NCBI GenBank assembly: GCA_903927185.1
Contig: CAIYLW010000003.1
Span: 62,001-126,000 of the forward strand
Length of the DNA: 64,000 nt
Reading direction: 5' to 3'
Source: an uncultured Bacteroidota bacterium
GTDB lineage: Bacteria; Bacteroidota; Bacteroidia; Chitinophagales; Chitinophagaceae
The translations under genes were made by a program, and so were the position numbers. Below the pieces are notes generated by a model that saw nothing but the letters and a program-made list of their open reading frames with translations, was not told the origin of the DNA and did not search any database. How positions within the stretch are numbered: the stretch's first letter is position 1; every line of letters starts with the position of its first letter. Positions 1 through 8,842 of this stretch are shown here, piece after piece.

Positions 1-183
1 AAAGTAGCTCGCAATATTGAAATTCCTTTAATAATTGGAGGAGGTATCACAACTCCAGAAAAAGCTTATCTCAACTGCAAAGCAGGAGGAGATATTATTG
101 TTGTAGGTAATGCTATTGAAAAAGACGCTAGCTTAATCAACGAGATAAGTGCCGCCATTCATAGTGTTCCGGTAACTATTTAA
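1..183 (+). CDS. Geranylgeranylglyceryl/heptaprenylglyceryl phosphate synthase, C-terminal end (partial)
   Basis: Only the last 60 codons lie in the window; the 5' part is beyond the left edge. The visible end has the TIM-barrel phosphate-binding signature of the GGGPS/PcrB family: IGGGITTPEKA, then GGDIIVVGNAIEKD. Family members join a polyprenyl diphosphate to sn-glycerol-1-phosphate to form an ether lipid precursor. Bacteroidota have a bacterial branch of this mostly archaeal family; its lipid product in this organism cannot be read from the sequence. The TAA stop at 181-183 overlaps the tail of the convergent peptidase gene by 8 bp. Confidence 0.85.
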   Translation, partial: KVARNIEIPLIIGGGITTPEKAYLNCKAGGDIIVVGNAIEKDASLINEISAAIHSVPVTI

Positions 184-1456
184 GCCCGGATACATCCACT
201 CTGGAAGGCGTATCTTTTCCACTTATAATTCCCTTTGAACTTAAAGCAATTGCCTTTATAATCATTGACATATTTTCCATATCTAAAGTGCCAATCTCAT
301 CAGATACTTTGTGATAATTGGGCTCGCTATCCATTTTAGATGTAGAGATAGTATGTGCTGGAACTCCTAGTCGTGCAAGGGTTGCATTATCAGAACGATA
401 AAATAAATTTTGATCTGTATAAGGATCGGGATAAAATGTAAATGCGGTTCCTTTTAAATTTTCTTGCAAAATTTTACCCATATCAGTTTTCTCATATCCC
501 GTGATGTAAGCTGAGTTTTTACCCCATTTACTTTCGGTTCCAATCATCTCAATATTGAACATTGCTTTAACATCATCGGCATTAAATTGTCTCGAACAAT
601 ACTGCGCTCCAAAACCGCCAATTTCTTCAGCGGTGAACGCTACAAATATTAAAGTGCGCTCATTATCTCTTTCTGCTTCAAAATATTTCGCCAACATCAT
701 CATCGCTGTAGTACCTGCCGCATCATCATTAGCTCCATTATAAATTGAATCGTTATTAACGGCTTTCCCAATACCTAAATGATCATAATGACCAGAGAAT
801 ATCACATACTCCTTTTTTTTACTTTTACCAGGTATTACCCCAATTACATTCGAGAGTTTTTGCTCAGAAATTTCATGTGTTGCATTAATAGAGAATTGTT
901 TTGGTTGCTTTGTAGCTAAAACAAAAACGATCGAATTTTCTGATTTAAATAGCTGACGCTTAAAGCCGGTTAGTCGTCCAAAATTCTTAGCAAAAGAAGT
1001 ATCAACTAATACCAAATAGTTTTTGCCTGATTGGATTAATTTGGAAGCTTCCGAAAAAATATTGGCTCCTGCATTAATCGTTGCTCTTTCAAAACCACTT
1101 GCTTCTGTGATAGAAAGATCAGCTTTTGAGGTCACTACAATTACATCTTTAGTGTCTACTTGAATATTATCAAAACTACAGGAAACACTAATGAATTTAG
1201 GTTTAACCATGCTGAATTCCTGAAGAAATGTTCCGCTCTTGTTCCAGGTTTGGAGACCTATTTGTTTAAACTCATTTGCAATGAAATTGGCTGCTTTTTC
1301 TATGCCTGCTGAAAAAGTTTTTCTACCCTGCATATCATCTGCAGACAGAGTCTTTTCAATTCTTTCTACTTCTTTTGCATTGATTATTTTATCAATATTC
1401 TGTGCCTGTAAAAATGAGGCTGATATTACACCAATAGCTAAGAAGACTTTTTTCAT
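176..1456 (-). CDS. Secreted M28-family zinc aminopeptidase
   Basis: The 426-residue protein starts at the ATG at 1456. An in-frame TTG further upstream would place 16 residues before a good signal peptide (MKKVFLAIGV... ending LQAQ), so the ATG is preferred. M28 di-zinc motifs appear in order: HYDHLG, NDDAAGTTA, FTAEEIGGFGAQYC, FNIEMIGT (Glu where many members have Asp) and a late His before SDE. It probably cleaves N-terminal residues from peptides in the periplasm or outside the cell. A TAATTTTG promoter element lies at 1513-1520. Its 3' end overlaps the end of the GGGP synthase gene. Confidence 0.9.
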   Translation of the reverse strand: MKKVFLAIGVISASFLQAQNIDKIINAKEVERIEKTLSADDMQGRKTFSAGIEKAANFIANEFKQIGLQTWNKSGTFLQEFSMVKPKFISVSCSFDNIQVDTKDVIVVTSKADLSITEASGFERATINAGANIFSEASKLIQSGKNYLVLVDTSFAKNFGRLTGFKRQLFKSENSIVFVLATKQPKQFSINATHEISEQKLSNVIGVIPGKSKKKEYVIFSGHYDHLGIGKAVNNDSIYNGANDDAAGTTAMMMLAKYFEAERDNERTLIFVAFTAEEIGGFGAQYCSRQFNADDVKAMFNIEMIGTESKWGKNSAYITGYEKTDMGKILQENLKGTAFTFYPDPYTDQNLFYRSDNATLARLGVPAHTISTSKMDSEPNYHKVSDEIGTLDMENMSMIIKAIALSSKGIISGKDTPSRVDVSGLK

Positions 1457-1512
1457 ATGCAATAGTTTGGGTTCTCTTAAAAAAATAGGTGCAATTAAAT
1501 ACACCTAACTAT

Positions 1513-1520
1513 CAAAATTA
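1513..1520 (-). promoter_or_regulatory. Promoter -7 element (TAnnTTTG) of the M28 peptidase gene
   Basis: Reading on the minus strand gives TAATTTTG, a perfect match to the Bacteroidota -7 consensus, 56 nt before the ATG. A TTTG at 1543-1546 lies 22 nt further upstream and could be the -33 box. Seen by eye; the start of transcription is inferred. Confidence 0.5.
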
Positions 1521-1602
1521 TTTTTTACGAAAATGGATGGAACAAAGATGACACGGATAAAACGGATTTGTGCAGATTTTCTTCACTCTTATCTCTTCAC
1601 TA

Positions 1603-2334
1603 TTAAAGGCTCATCATTTCTTTAAACTTCACAGTTTGTCTGCGGCTAACTTCAATTTTTTCACCACCCTTCAAATCAACCAATAAGCCGCCATTAAAAT
1701 ATGGTTCGATTTTATCAATCCAACGAAGATTAATTATATGCTTTCTATTAGCCCTGAAGAACATACGATCATCTAATCTTTCTTCTAATGCATTTAGTGA
1801 TTTTAATATTAATGGTTTATTTGTTCCAAAGAATACTTTTGCATAATTGCCAACACTTTCAAATAATCGAATCTCTCCTAATTTCACAAACCAGCAACGT
1901 TCACCATCCTTTACAAATACTTGATCAAATTCAGTTAAAGGACCACGATTGAGCCCGTTCAAACCTGCATTTTCCTTACTAATTTCTAAATGTAGTTTTT
2001 GAATGGCATCCGCTAAGCGTTTAGGTTCTACTGGTTTTAAGAGATAGTCCAAAGCATTCACTTCAAAGGCTTTTATCGCATACTCGTCATAAGCGGTTGT
2101 GAAAATCACTCTTGGTGCTTTTTCTACTTCAGCCAATAAATCAAATCCTGTTTTTCCTGGCATTTGAATGTCAAGAAATATTAAATCAGGATTTAAAGTT
2201 TCAATTTTTTCGATACCGTCATCCACATTCGCAGCTTCTTCAATGACTTCGATATCAGAATGATCCTGTAATAATTTTTTCAACTCATTTCGAGCTAGTC
2301 GCTCGTCGTCAATAATGATTGCTCTAATTGCCAT
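1603..2334 (-). CDS. LytTR-family response regulator
   Basis: The 243-residue protein has an N-terminal receiver domain (residues ~3-120) with the acidic pair IIDDE, the phospho-acceptor in IFLDIQMPG and the later conserved Lys in LLKPVEP. A LytTR DNA-binding domain follows (residues ~140-240, FFRANRKHIINL). It lies 21 bp downstream of the LytS-type kinase gene, so the two form a two-component operon. The regulated genes cannot be told from the window. Confidence 0.93.
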   Translation of the reverse strand: MAIRAIIIDDERLARNELKKLLQDHSDIEVIEEAANVDDGIEKIETLNPDLIFLDIQMPGKTGFDLLAEVEKAPRVIFTTAYDEYAIKAFEVNALDYLLKPVEPKRLADAIQKLHLEISKENAGLNGLNRGPLTEFDQVFVKDGERCWFVKLGEIRLFESVGNYAKVFFGTNKPLILKSLNALEERLDDRMFFRANRKHIINLRWIDKIEPYFNGGLLVDLKGGEKIEVSRRQTVKFKEMMSL

Positions 2335-2355
2335 AGTTTACAATTCAAATGTGAT

Positions 2356-3414
2356 CTAATATACTTCTTTCAAAGGTAATTTTACTATCGCTTCCACCAT
2401 TTCTTTATCCTTCATGTCACGAATTTCAAAACTTGCTTTAGTTCCAAATAATATCTTTAGTCTATTTCTGGTACTTTTAATTCCAAATCCATCAATCACA
2501 TCTTCTACAGCCACATTTAATCGGCCAGTATTTTGAACAATTAATTCGTGATGTTCATTAGTGAAATCGGATATTACTCTAACAATACCGCCTTCTTTTT
2601 GCTTACTAATGCCATGTTTAATAGCATTCTCAACTAATGTTTGAAGCATCATAGGCGGTACGGGTTGATCCATCGTATCCTCGTCAATGTCATATTCGAT
2701 TTTTAATCTGTCTTCAAAACGAATATGTTCTAATGCTAAATAATCTTTCACAATATTCAATTCTTTTTCTAATGGCGCCAACTCCATCTTTTCGGTCTGC
2801 ATACTGCTTCTTAAAATATTACTTAACTCAGTAATGGCCGTTCTTGCTCTATCCGGATTTTCATCTACTAAAGCTCGAATACTATTCAATGCATTGAAAA
2901 TAAAATGAGGATTTATATGAGATTTAATGGTTTTAAGTTCGAGTTCTTTAACCAAAGATTCAAGTTTAACTTTTTGCACTTCAGTCTTTCTACCTAATTC
3001 AACATAATGCCATATGAAATAGATGCAAGACCAAATGAAAATCAAAGGAGAATCGAAAATTACACTACCCAAAAATCGTTTTAAAACAGAAACCCTCTTA
3101 GTTGGATCATATAATTTAAACCATTCAACGAATTCACTATTAGTAAAGTTATAAATTACACAAATGAGTAAAATAAGCACTGCAAGTTTTGCCCATTTCT
3201 GTTTATGAAGGGGAGGTCTTAAATCATACTTTAAAATAAAGAAGCGCAATAAATGAGTAAATAACAATCCAGAAGCCATGTATAATAGCAAACGGGAAAA
3301 GAACATACTAGTATACTTCTGTTCAAAAAGAAAGGCAAAAAATAGCCAAGTTAGGCTATAAAATAGCCAGCCACCTATTTGGCACCACCAATATGCAGAA
3401 GATTTCAATCTCAT
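2356..3414 (-). CDS. LytS/YehU-type sensor histidine kinase
   Basis: The 352-residue protein has four hydrophobic segments in residues ~8-150, then the His_kinase region with the phospho-acceptor His in SHINPHFIFNALN. A degenerate HATPase domain follows (MLQTLVENAIKHGI, then DGFGIKSTRNRL). It has no extracellular sensor domain, so the input is probably sensed within the membrane. It is the first gene of the two-gene operon with the LytTR regulator. TATATTTG lies only 7 nt before the ATG, suggesting a very short or absent leader. Confidence 0.93.
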   Translation of the reverse strand: MRLKSSAYWWCQIGGWLFYSLTWLFFAFLFEQKYTSMFFSRLLLYMASGLLFTHLLRFFILKYDLRPPLHKQKWAKLAVLILLICVIYNFTNSEFVEWFKLYDPTKRVSVLKRFLGSVIFDSPLIFIWSCIYFIWHYVELGRKTEVQKVKLESLVKELELKTIKSHINPHFIFNALNSIRALVDENPDRARTAITELSNILRSSMQTEKMELAPLEKELNIVKDYLALEHIRFEDRLKIEYDIDEDTMDQPVPPMMLQTLVENAIKHGISKQKEGGIVRVISDFTNEHHELIVQNTGRLNVAVEDVIDGFGIKSTRNRLKILFGTKASFEIRDMKDKEMVEAIVKLPLKEVY

Positions 3415-3421
3415 GTAAAGA

Positions 3422-3429
3422 CAAATATA
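3422..3429 (-). promoter_or_regulatory. -7 element (TATATTTG) directly before the LytS-type kinase gene
   Basis: This is a perfect TAnnTTTG on the minus strand, ending 7 nt before the start codon at 3414. No convincing -33 TTTG was found at the usual distance. If used, the mRNA would be nearly leaderless. Confidence 0.45.
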
Positions 3430-3553
3430 AACTGAAACCTACACGATTTAAGGCTAATTTGTATTAAAGGCAAAATCAGCTTCTATTTGGCAGAAATATA
3501 TGTTACTCACGGTGAACCATCTGTTTGCACTTCTGTTTATATTCTTTATATAG

Positions 3554-3583
3554 GGCAATTGCTTAATGTTAATTGCCTATTTT
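3554..3583 (+). promoter_or_regulatory. Terminator-like hairpin in the region before dxs
   Basis: The arms GGCAATT (3554-3560) and AATTGCC (3571-3577) enclose a 10-nt loop and are followed by TATTTTTA. It lies 20 bp before the dxs start, between two divergent genes, where no terminator is needed. An attenuator or leader structure is possible. The stem is short and AT-rich. Confidence 0.35.
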
Positions 3584-3603
3584 TACACATAAAATAATGG
3601 CTC

Positions 3604-5526
3604 ATGGAGATTCTAGCAGGCTCACTCTTACAAAAAATAGATAGCCCTGACGATCTTAAAAAACTTAATCGAGATCAATTACATCAAATATGTGCAGAGC
3701 TGCGTCAATATATAATTGATGTAGTTAGTGTTCATGGCGGACACTTTGCAGCTAGCCTTGGTGTAGTAGAATTAAGTGTGGCTTTACATTACGTTTACAA
3801 TACTCCTTTTGATCAATTAGTTTGGGATGTTGGTCACCAGGCTTATGGACATAAAATTTTAACTGGAAGAAGAGACCAATTCATTACTAATAGAAAGTAT
3901 AACGGCATAAGCGGATTTCCCAAAAGATCTGAAAGTCCTTACGATACTTTTGGTGTAGGTCATTCTTCTACTTCAATTTCAGCCGCTCTAGGGATGGCAA
4001 TGGCTTCTAAATACAAAGGGGAGAACAGAAAGTCAGTTGCCATAATTGGTGATGGTTCAATGACAGCAGGCATGGCTTTTGAAGCCATGAATCATGCAGG
4101 TGTTGCTGATAGTGATGTGTTGATTATATTAAATGACAATTGCATGAGCATTGATCCAAATGTAGGTGCATTGAAAAGTTATTTAACCGACATTTCTACC
4201 TCACCCACTTATAATAAGATGCGTGATGAGATCTGGAATTTGATGGGAAAATTACCAGTTGGAAAAACTTTCAGCAGAGAAATGGCTAGCAAATTAGAGG
4301 CAAATATGAAAGGTGTTGTTTCTAAAAGCAGTAACCTTTTTGAGGCCTTAAACCTGCGCTATTTCGGACCGATTGATGGACATAATATTACCAATCTAGT
4401 TGATACTTTAAAAGACTTAAAAAATATTCCAGGGCCTAAAATTTTACATATAGTAACAGTAAAAGGTAAAGGATATGCACTTGCAGAAAAAGATCAAACT
4501 AAATGGCATGCACCAGGATTATTTGATAAACTAACTGGTGAAATTGTTAAGAAAAAAACCGATGCACCACAGCCTCCCAAATATCAGGATGTATTTGGCC
4601 ATACCATGATTGAACTCGCAGAAATGAACGACAAAATCATGGGGGTTACTCCAGCAATGCCTAGTGGTTGTTCATTAAAATTTATGATGGATAAAATGCC
4701 GCATCGTGCTTTTGATGTAGGCATTTGTGAGCAGCATGCCGTTACTGTTAGTGCCGGATTGGCAACACAAGGAATGCGTGTTTTCTGTAATATTTATTCA
4801 TCGTTTATGCAAAGGGCATATGATCAAGTAGTGCATGATGTTGCGATTCAAAAATTACCTGTTGTATTTTGCCTTGACAGAGCGGGACTTGTGGGTGAAG
4901 ACGGACCAACACACCATGGATGTTATGATATTTCATTCATGCGATGTATTCCTAATTTGGTTATTAGTGCACCAATGAATGAAGAAGAATTGCGTGACTT
5001 GATGTATACTGCTCAATTAGATCATATTAAAATTCCTTTTGTTATTCGTTTTCCAAGAGGAGAAGGTGTGATGGTTAACTGGAGAACTGCATTCAAAGAA
5101 TTGCCAATTGGCAAGGGTCGGAAATTAAAAGATGGTGATGGTGTTGCCATATTAAGCTTTGGACATCCCGGTAATTTTGCGCAAGCAGCTATAAGAGAAT
5201 TGCGAAGCGAAGGAATCAATCCAGCACATTATGATTTGCGATTTGTAAAACCAATTGATGAAGATTTATTGCATGAAGCATTTAGTAAATTCGATAAAAT
5301 AGTTACTGTTGAAGATGGTACTGTTGTAGGTGGATTTGGTTCTGCTGTAATAGAATTCATGAACAAATACAACTACAAAGCAACCGTAAAAATATTAGGG
5401 ATCCCCGATAGAATTGTAGAGCATGGAAGTCCTAAAGAATTACATAGAGAATGTGCTTACGATGCTGAAGGGATTGCTAGTGCAGTGAGAGAATTGATGA
5501 ATGAAACTGTAACTGTAATTAATTAA
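3604..5526 (+). CDS. dxs: 1-deoxy-D-xylulose-5-phosphate synthase
   Basis: The 640-residue, thiamine-diphosphate-dependent enzyme condenses pyruvate with glyceraldehyde-3-phosphate, the first step of the MEP isoprenoid pathway. Visible motifs are DVGHQAYGHKI (~75-85), the TPP/Mg motif GDGSMTAGM (149-157) with the later NDN, the central GICEQH (active-site Glu), and GLVGEDGPTHHG in the pyrimidine-binding domain. Full family length. The start is the ATG at 3604; an ATG at 3597 is out of frame. The gene is followed by a double hairpin ending in a T-run. Confidence 0.97.
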   Translation: MEILAGSLLQKIDSPDDLKKLNRDQLHQICAELRQYIIDVVSVHGGHFAASLGVVELSVALHYVYNTPFDQLVWDVGHQAYGHKILTGRRDQFITNRKYNGISGFPKRSESPYDTFGVGHSSTSISAALGMAMASKYKGENRKSVAIIGDGSMTAGMAFEAMNHAGVADSDVLIILNDNCMSIDPNVGALKSYLTDISTSPTYNKMRDEIWNLMGKLPVGKTFSREMASKLEANMKGVVSKSSNLFEALNLRYFGPIDGHNITNLVDTLKDLKNIPGPKILHIVTVKGKGYALAEKDQTKWHAPGLFDKLTGEIVKKKTDAPQPPKYQDVFGHTMIELAEMNDKIMGVTPAMPSGCSLKFMMDKMPHRAFDVGICEQHAVTVSAGLATQGMRVFCNIYSSFMQRAYDQVVHDVAIQKLPVVFCLDRAGLVGEDGPTHHGCYDISFMRCIPNLVISAPMNEEELRDLMYTAQLDHIKIPFVIRFPRGEGVMVNWRTAFKELPIGKGRKLKDGDGVAILSFGHPGNFAQAAIRELRSEGINPAHYDLRFVKPIDEDLLHEAFSKFDKIVTVEDGTVVGGFGSAVIEFMNKYNYKATVKILGIPDRIVEHGSPKELHRECAYDAEGIASAVRELMNETVTVIN

Positions 5527-5580
5527 TTGGGAGGAGCTTTCTAATTAACATTATCTAAGTTCATCAACCACCCCAGCTGT

Positions 5581-5640
5581 ATGCCGAGTCCGGCATCAGC
5601 ATCCCCTCCTATTCGCAGGCGAACAGGAGGGGTATTTTTT
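5581..5640 (+). terminator. Double-hairpin terminator after dxs
   Basis: The first hairpin is ATGCCG/CGGCAT (5581-5596) with a 4-nt loop. The second is CCCCTCCT (5603-5610) with AGGAGGGG (5625-5632), whose loop can pair again (TTCG/CGAA). The T-rich stretch from 5633 completes a factor-independent terminator. Confidence 0.75.
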
Positions 5641-5680
5641 ATTAACTTTCAAGTTATCTCTTCACTCTTCTTTTTAATTT

Positions 5681-6499
5681 TTACTTTTCCTCCGGCCTAT
5701 TCGCAGCAAATAATTCATCCGTTAATCCTGCATCTTCTAAATCTGCTTGTCTATCTTCATTCCATTCTACAATAAAATTATTACGCCCTTCCCCAATAGC
5801 CATTTTCATAAATTTCTGTTGGGTAAGTTCTAGAATAGAAAGGAATAAAAATATGGCGTGTATACGATCTTCTGCAGGTTCGAATATTTTTTCAAATGCT
5901 ACCGTTTTTTCTTTCATTACAAAACCCAGCATATAGTCCCTACAACCTTCCATTGTATGGTTATAACGAACAACTGTATGCACAGGTTTATTTTGTCTTT
6001 CCTGTACACGAAGCATCACTTTTTCAAAAGCCTTCATCAGTTTAAACAAAGTGATATTTTGAATTTCAGTTCCTTCTGATGCGTCTTCTCCAATTTGTGA
6101 AATCTCTCTATTTAGATTTCCTCTCTTCACCATCAGCATCCGGACAGCTTCCATTTCAGCCATTTCAACTGCCGCCTCTTTGAATCTCTTGTATTCAAGA
6201 ATTTTATCAATCAATTCTTGCCTAGGATCAATCTCATTGCCTTGTGCATCAATTTCTTTTCTCGGCAAAAGAAGGCGCGCTTTAATTCGCATTAGTGTAG
6301 AAACAAATAAAATGAATTCACTGCTAAGCTCAATATTCAATTTCTCTCCCTGATGAATATAATCTAGAAAATCTTTAATGATCTTGGTTATAGGAATATT
6401 ATAAATGTCTAACTCATCCCTTTCTATAAAGAAAAGCAAGAGGTCGAAGGGACCTTCAAATTGGTCGAGCTTGATCTGATAATTACTACTAGTTGCCAA
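5681..6499 (-). CDS. scpA: Segregation and condensation protein A
   Basis: The 272-residue kleisin subunit of the SMC-ScpAB complex compacts and segregates the chromosome. The N-terminal signature QFEGPFDLLLFFIERDEL is clear, and the C-terminal winged-helix part follows (FLFLSILELTQQKFMKM). No ATG is available before the conserved N-terminus; the next in-frame codon upstream that could start is followed by a stop, so the TTG at 6499 is chosen. No scpB lies nearby. It is convergent with dxs. Confidence 0.92.
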   Translation of the reverse strand: MATSSNYQIKLDQFEGPFDLLLFFIERDELDIYNIPITKIIKDFLDYIHQGEKLNIELSSEFILFVSTLMRIKARLLLPRKEIDAQGNEIDPRQELIDKILEYKRFKEAAVEMAEMEAVRMLMVKRGNLNREISQIGEDASEGTEIQNITLFKLMKAFEKVMLRVQERQNKPVHTVVRYNHTMEGCRDYMLGFVMKEKTVAFEKIFEPAEDRIHAIFLFLSILELTQQKFMKMAIGEGRNNFIVEWNEDRQADLEDAGLTDELFAANRPEEK

Positions 6500-6573
6500 G
6501 AGATATACTTTAGTTGCAAAGAAACTGAATCAATCCTACAAACGAAGCCGATTGAGGAATAGTTATCCACCAA

Positions 6574-6610
6574 AATGCCAGTCACCCCATAATTAGGTCC
6601 AACTGGCATT
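6574..6610 (-). terminator. Terminator after mscL
   Basis: The arms AATGCCAGT (6574-6582) and ACTGGCATT (6602-6610) form a 9-bp stem with a 19-nt loop. On the minus strand the hairpin is followed by TTTTGG. It separates mscL from scpA. Confidence 0.6.
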
Positions 6611-6628
6611 CCTATATTTTAAAATAAC

Positions 6629-7063
6629 CTATTTTTTTAATGAATCTCTGATTTCTATGAGCAACTTATCAGTACTGGAAGGCTCAGCTGGAGCAGCCGG
6701 TGCAGCCTCCTCCTTTTTCTTCATTTTATTAATGGCTTTGATGACCATAAAAACAGCAAATGCCACAATAATAAAATCAATCAAATTAGTTAAAAATGAA
6801 CCATATTTTACAGAGACCTCCAGGATTGCTTTTTCAACAACTTTACCGGCGGCATCTTTTACTTCTGGTATCGCATCTTTCAACACCCATTTTTTATTAT
6901 TAAAATCTACTCCACCTGTTAACATACCAACCAAGGGCATTATGATCCCATCAACAAAGGAAGAGACAATTTTGCCAAATGAAGCTCCCATCACAAAGGC
7001 AACAGCGGTATCTACTAAGTTACCTCGAATGGCAAATTCTTTGAATTCTTTAATGAAACCCAT
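6629..7063 (-). CDS. mscL: Large-conductance mechanosensitive channel
   Basis: The 144-residue inner-membrane channel opens under high membrane tension to release solutes during osmotic downshock. It has the family signature RGNLVDTAVAFVMGASFGKIV at residues ~13-33 (TM1), a periplasmic loop, a second membrane segment (FIIVAFAVFMVIKAINKM) and a charged C-terminal helix. Length is normal. Stand-alone gene with its own terminator. Confidence 0.96.
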   Translation of the reverse strand: MGFIKEFKEFAIRGNLVDTAVAFVMGASFGKIVSSFVDGIIMPLVGMLTGGVDFNNKKWVLKDAIPEVKDAAGKVVEKAILEVSVKYGSFLTNLIDFIIVAFAVFMVIKAINKMKKKEEAAPAAPAEPSSTDKLLIEIRDSLKK

Positions 7064-7177
7064 AATAATTATGATTTAGATGATTGAAAATATAAATAAA
7101 TTCAATACGTTGACTACTCTTTTAAAAAAAATCTTTAGAATTGGGGATTCAGCTTTATATGCAAGAAAACAGCAACT

Positions 7178-8062
7178 TTGCAGCAAAATATTGCATTGAG
7201 AGAAAAGCTGATTAATTGGGTTCTATTTACTTTACTTTCCATCATCTGGGGAAGTTCATTTATTTTGATGAAACTAGGGCTGGAAACACTGAGTCCATAC
7301 CAAGTTGCCAGCATTAGGATGCTTAGCGCGGGTATTATTCTTATTCCTTTTGCCATGGAAGGTTTTAGAAAAATTCCAAAAAAAGAATTTCTCTATGTAA
7401 TTCTTTCAGGGCTACTTGGTAGTTTTTTTCCTGCCTATCTTTTCTGTATTGCAGAAACTAAAATTGATAGTTCAATTGCCGGAATCTTAAATGCACTTAC
7501 TCCATTATTTACTATTTCAGTTGGTTTGTTCTTTTTTCAAATGAAGGCAAGCAAGCAAAAAATCATTGGGGTATTGGTTGGATTTGTTGGTCTTTGTTTG
7601 TTATTCTTAGCTCAAAAAAATATCAGTTTTGAAAATTTAAGCTACGCATTCTTAGTACTAATAGCAACGCTTTTATACGGCATTAATGTGAATATGGTTA
7701 GTAAGTACTTGCACAATGCTGGCGCGATGAATATTGCTGCAGTTGCATTTACGCTTTTAATAATCCCTTGTTTTATTATTTTATATCTCACAGGATATTT
7801 TTCACTTCTGCTTTTAAGTATGCCAGTCATAAAATCTACAGGATTCTCATTCCTGCTTGGATTTGGGGGCACTGCAATTGCAACTGTATTGTATTACAGA
7901 TTGGTTAAGAGCGCAGGTGGATTATTTGCATCAACAGTAACTTATGGTATTCCTTTTGTTGCATTGTTCTGGGGAATTCTAGAGGGCGAAAGTATTAATC
8001 TTTTGCAGTGTGGTTGTATGGGAATTATTCTGATTGGTGTATGGCTTACTAATAAAAAATAA
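7178..8062 (+). CDS. DMT-superfamily (EamA) transporter
   Basis: The 294-residue protein has about ten hydrophobic segments in two EamA repeats (first WGSSFILMKLGLETLSPYQV, second starting near residue 150). Members export small metabolites such as amino acids; the substrate is unknown. The start is uncertain: the TTG at 7178 gives a sensible N-terminus, the first in-frame ATG lies inside the first membrane segment, and the ATG at 7159 is out of frame and soon stops. A weak hairpin follows the stop. Confidence 0.88.
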   Translation: MQQNIALREKLINWVLFTLLSIIWGSSFILMKLGLETLSPYQVASIRMLSAGIILIPFAMEGFRKIPKKEFLYVILSGLLGSFFPAYLFCIAETKIDSSIAGILNALTPLFTISVGLFFFQMKASKQKIIGVLVGFVGLCLLFLAQKNISFENLSYAFLVLIATLLYGINVNMVSKYLHNAGAMNIAAVAFTLLIIPCFIILYLTGYFSLLLLSMPVIKSTGFSFLLGFGGTAIATVLYYRLVKSAGGLFASTVTYGIPFVALFWGILEGESINLLQCGCMGIILIGVWLTNKK

Positions 8063-8089
8063 GGTCCCATCTATTTAAAATGGAACCTT
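8061..8089. terminator. Hairpin between convergent DMT transporter and frr genes
   Basis: AAGGTCCCAT (8061-8070) pairs with ATGGAACCTT (8080-8089) with one mismatch. It starts within the transporter stop codon and probably serves both convergent genes. Confidence 0.5.
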
Positions 8090-8111
8090 ATTAATTTGTT
8101 TTCGGTATTGT

Positions 8112-8675
8112 TTACATAGACATCATGTCTTTTTCTTTTGCAGCTAAATGCTTTTCAACCAAGGCAATATATTTATCAGTCAAATCCTGTATTGCTTTTT
8201 CAGAATCCTTAGCAACATCTTCACTTAATCCGTCTTTCAGTAGTTTCTTCACTTGTTCAATCCCATCTCTGCGAATATTTCGGATAGCAATTTTTGCTTG
8301 TTCTCCCTCACCACTTGCCTTTTTAAATAATTCTCTTCTACGTTCTTCTGTTAAGGGGGGCAAGAATAATCTAATTTGTATGCCATCACTTTGTGGAGTG
8401 ATTCCAATATTTGCCTGCATAATGGCTTTTTCAATGGGAGCTAGCATACTTTTTTCCCAGGGCTGAATACTAACGGTACGAGCATCCAAAACGGAAATAT
8501 TTGCTACCTGTGCCACTGGTGTCGCAGCCCCATAATAATCTACATTAATTCCGTCTACTAAAGCCGGACTAGCTTTTCCAGCTCTGATCCTGGTCAATTC
8601 CAATTCCAAATGGCCTATTGCCTTCTGCATAGATTCTTCCGAATCTTCAATTATTAAATCTACTTCTTCTGACAT
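8112..8675 (-). CDS. frr: Ribosome recycling factor
   Basis: The 187-residue cytoplasmic factor splits post-termination ribosomes together with EF-G. The family pattern is clear: LTRIRAGKASPALVDGI near residue 30, VSIQPWEKSMLAPIEKAI in the middle, and LTEERRRELFKKASGEGE then IRNIRRDG. Length matches the usual ~185 residues. A TAGTTTTG promoter element lies 20 nt before the ATG. Confidence 0.97.
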   Translation of the reverse strand: MSEEVDLIIEDSEESMQKAIGHLELELTRIRAGKASPALVDGINVDYYGAATPVAQVANISVLDARTVSIQPWEKSMLAPIEKAIMQANIGITPQSDGIQIRLFLPPLTEERRRELFKKASGEGEQAKIAIRNIRRDGIEQVKKLLKDGLSEDVAKDSEKAIQDLTDKYIALVEKHLAAKEKDMMSM

Positions 8676-8695
8676 TTTCTTCTATTTAAGTGTGG

Positions 8696-8703
8696 CAAAA
8701 CTA
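8696..8703 (-). promoter_or_regulatory. -7 element (TAGTTTTG) of frr
   Basis: Perfect TAnnTTTG on the minus strand, 20 nt before the frr start codon. No clear -33 box at normal spacing. Confidence 0.45.
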
Positions 8704-8842
8704 ATAAATCCTAACAAATATGCCTATTTACTATCTAGTTGATACTATTACAAATTAAAATTGGCAAAACTTTACGCTCAATCATGGTTTTTTAGTCAGT
8801 TTACTTTTAAGCTTTTATCTTCGCCAACTGAAAAGTATTTAT

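Noticed and set aside
1457..1504. N-terminal extension of the M28 peptidase from an upstream start
   Set aside because: It would bury a clear signal peptide behind 16 residues; the ATG at 1456 fits better.
5581..5775. Plus-strand open frame after dxs
   Set aside because: It starts inside the double-hairpin terminator and overlaps the end of scpA in antisense.
6424..6609. Minus-strand open frame covering the scpA start
   Set aside because: It overlaps scpA in another frame and spans the mscL terminator hairpin.
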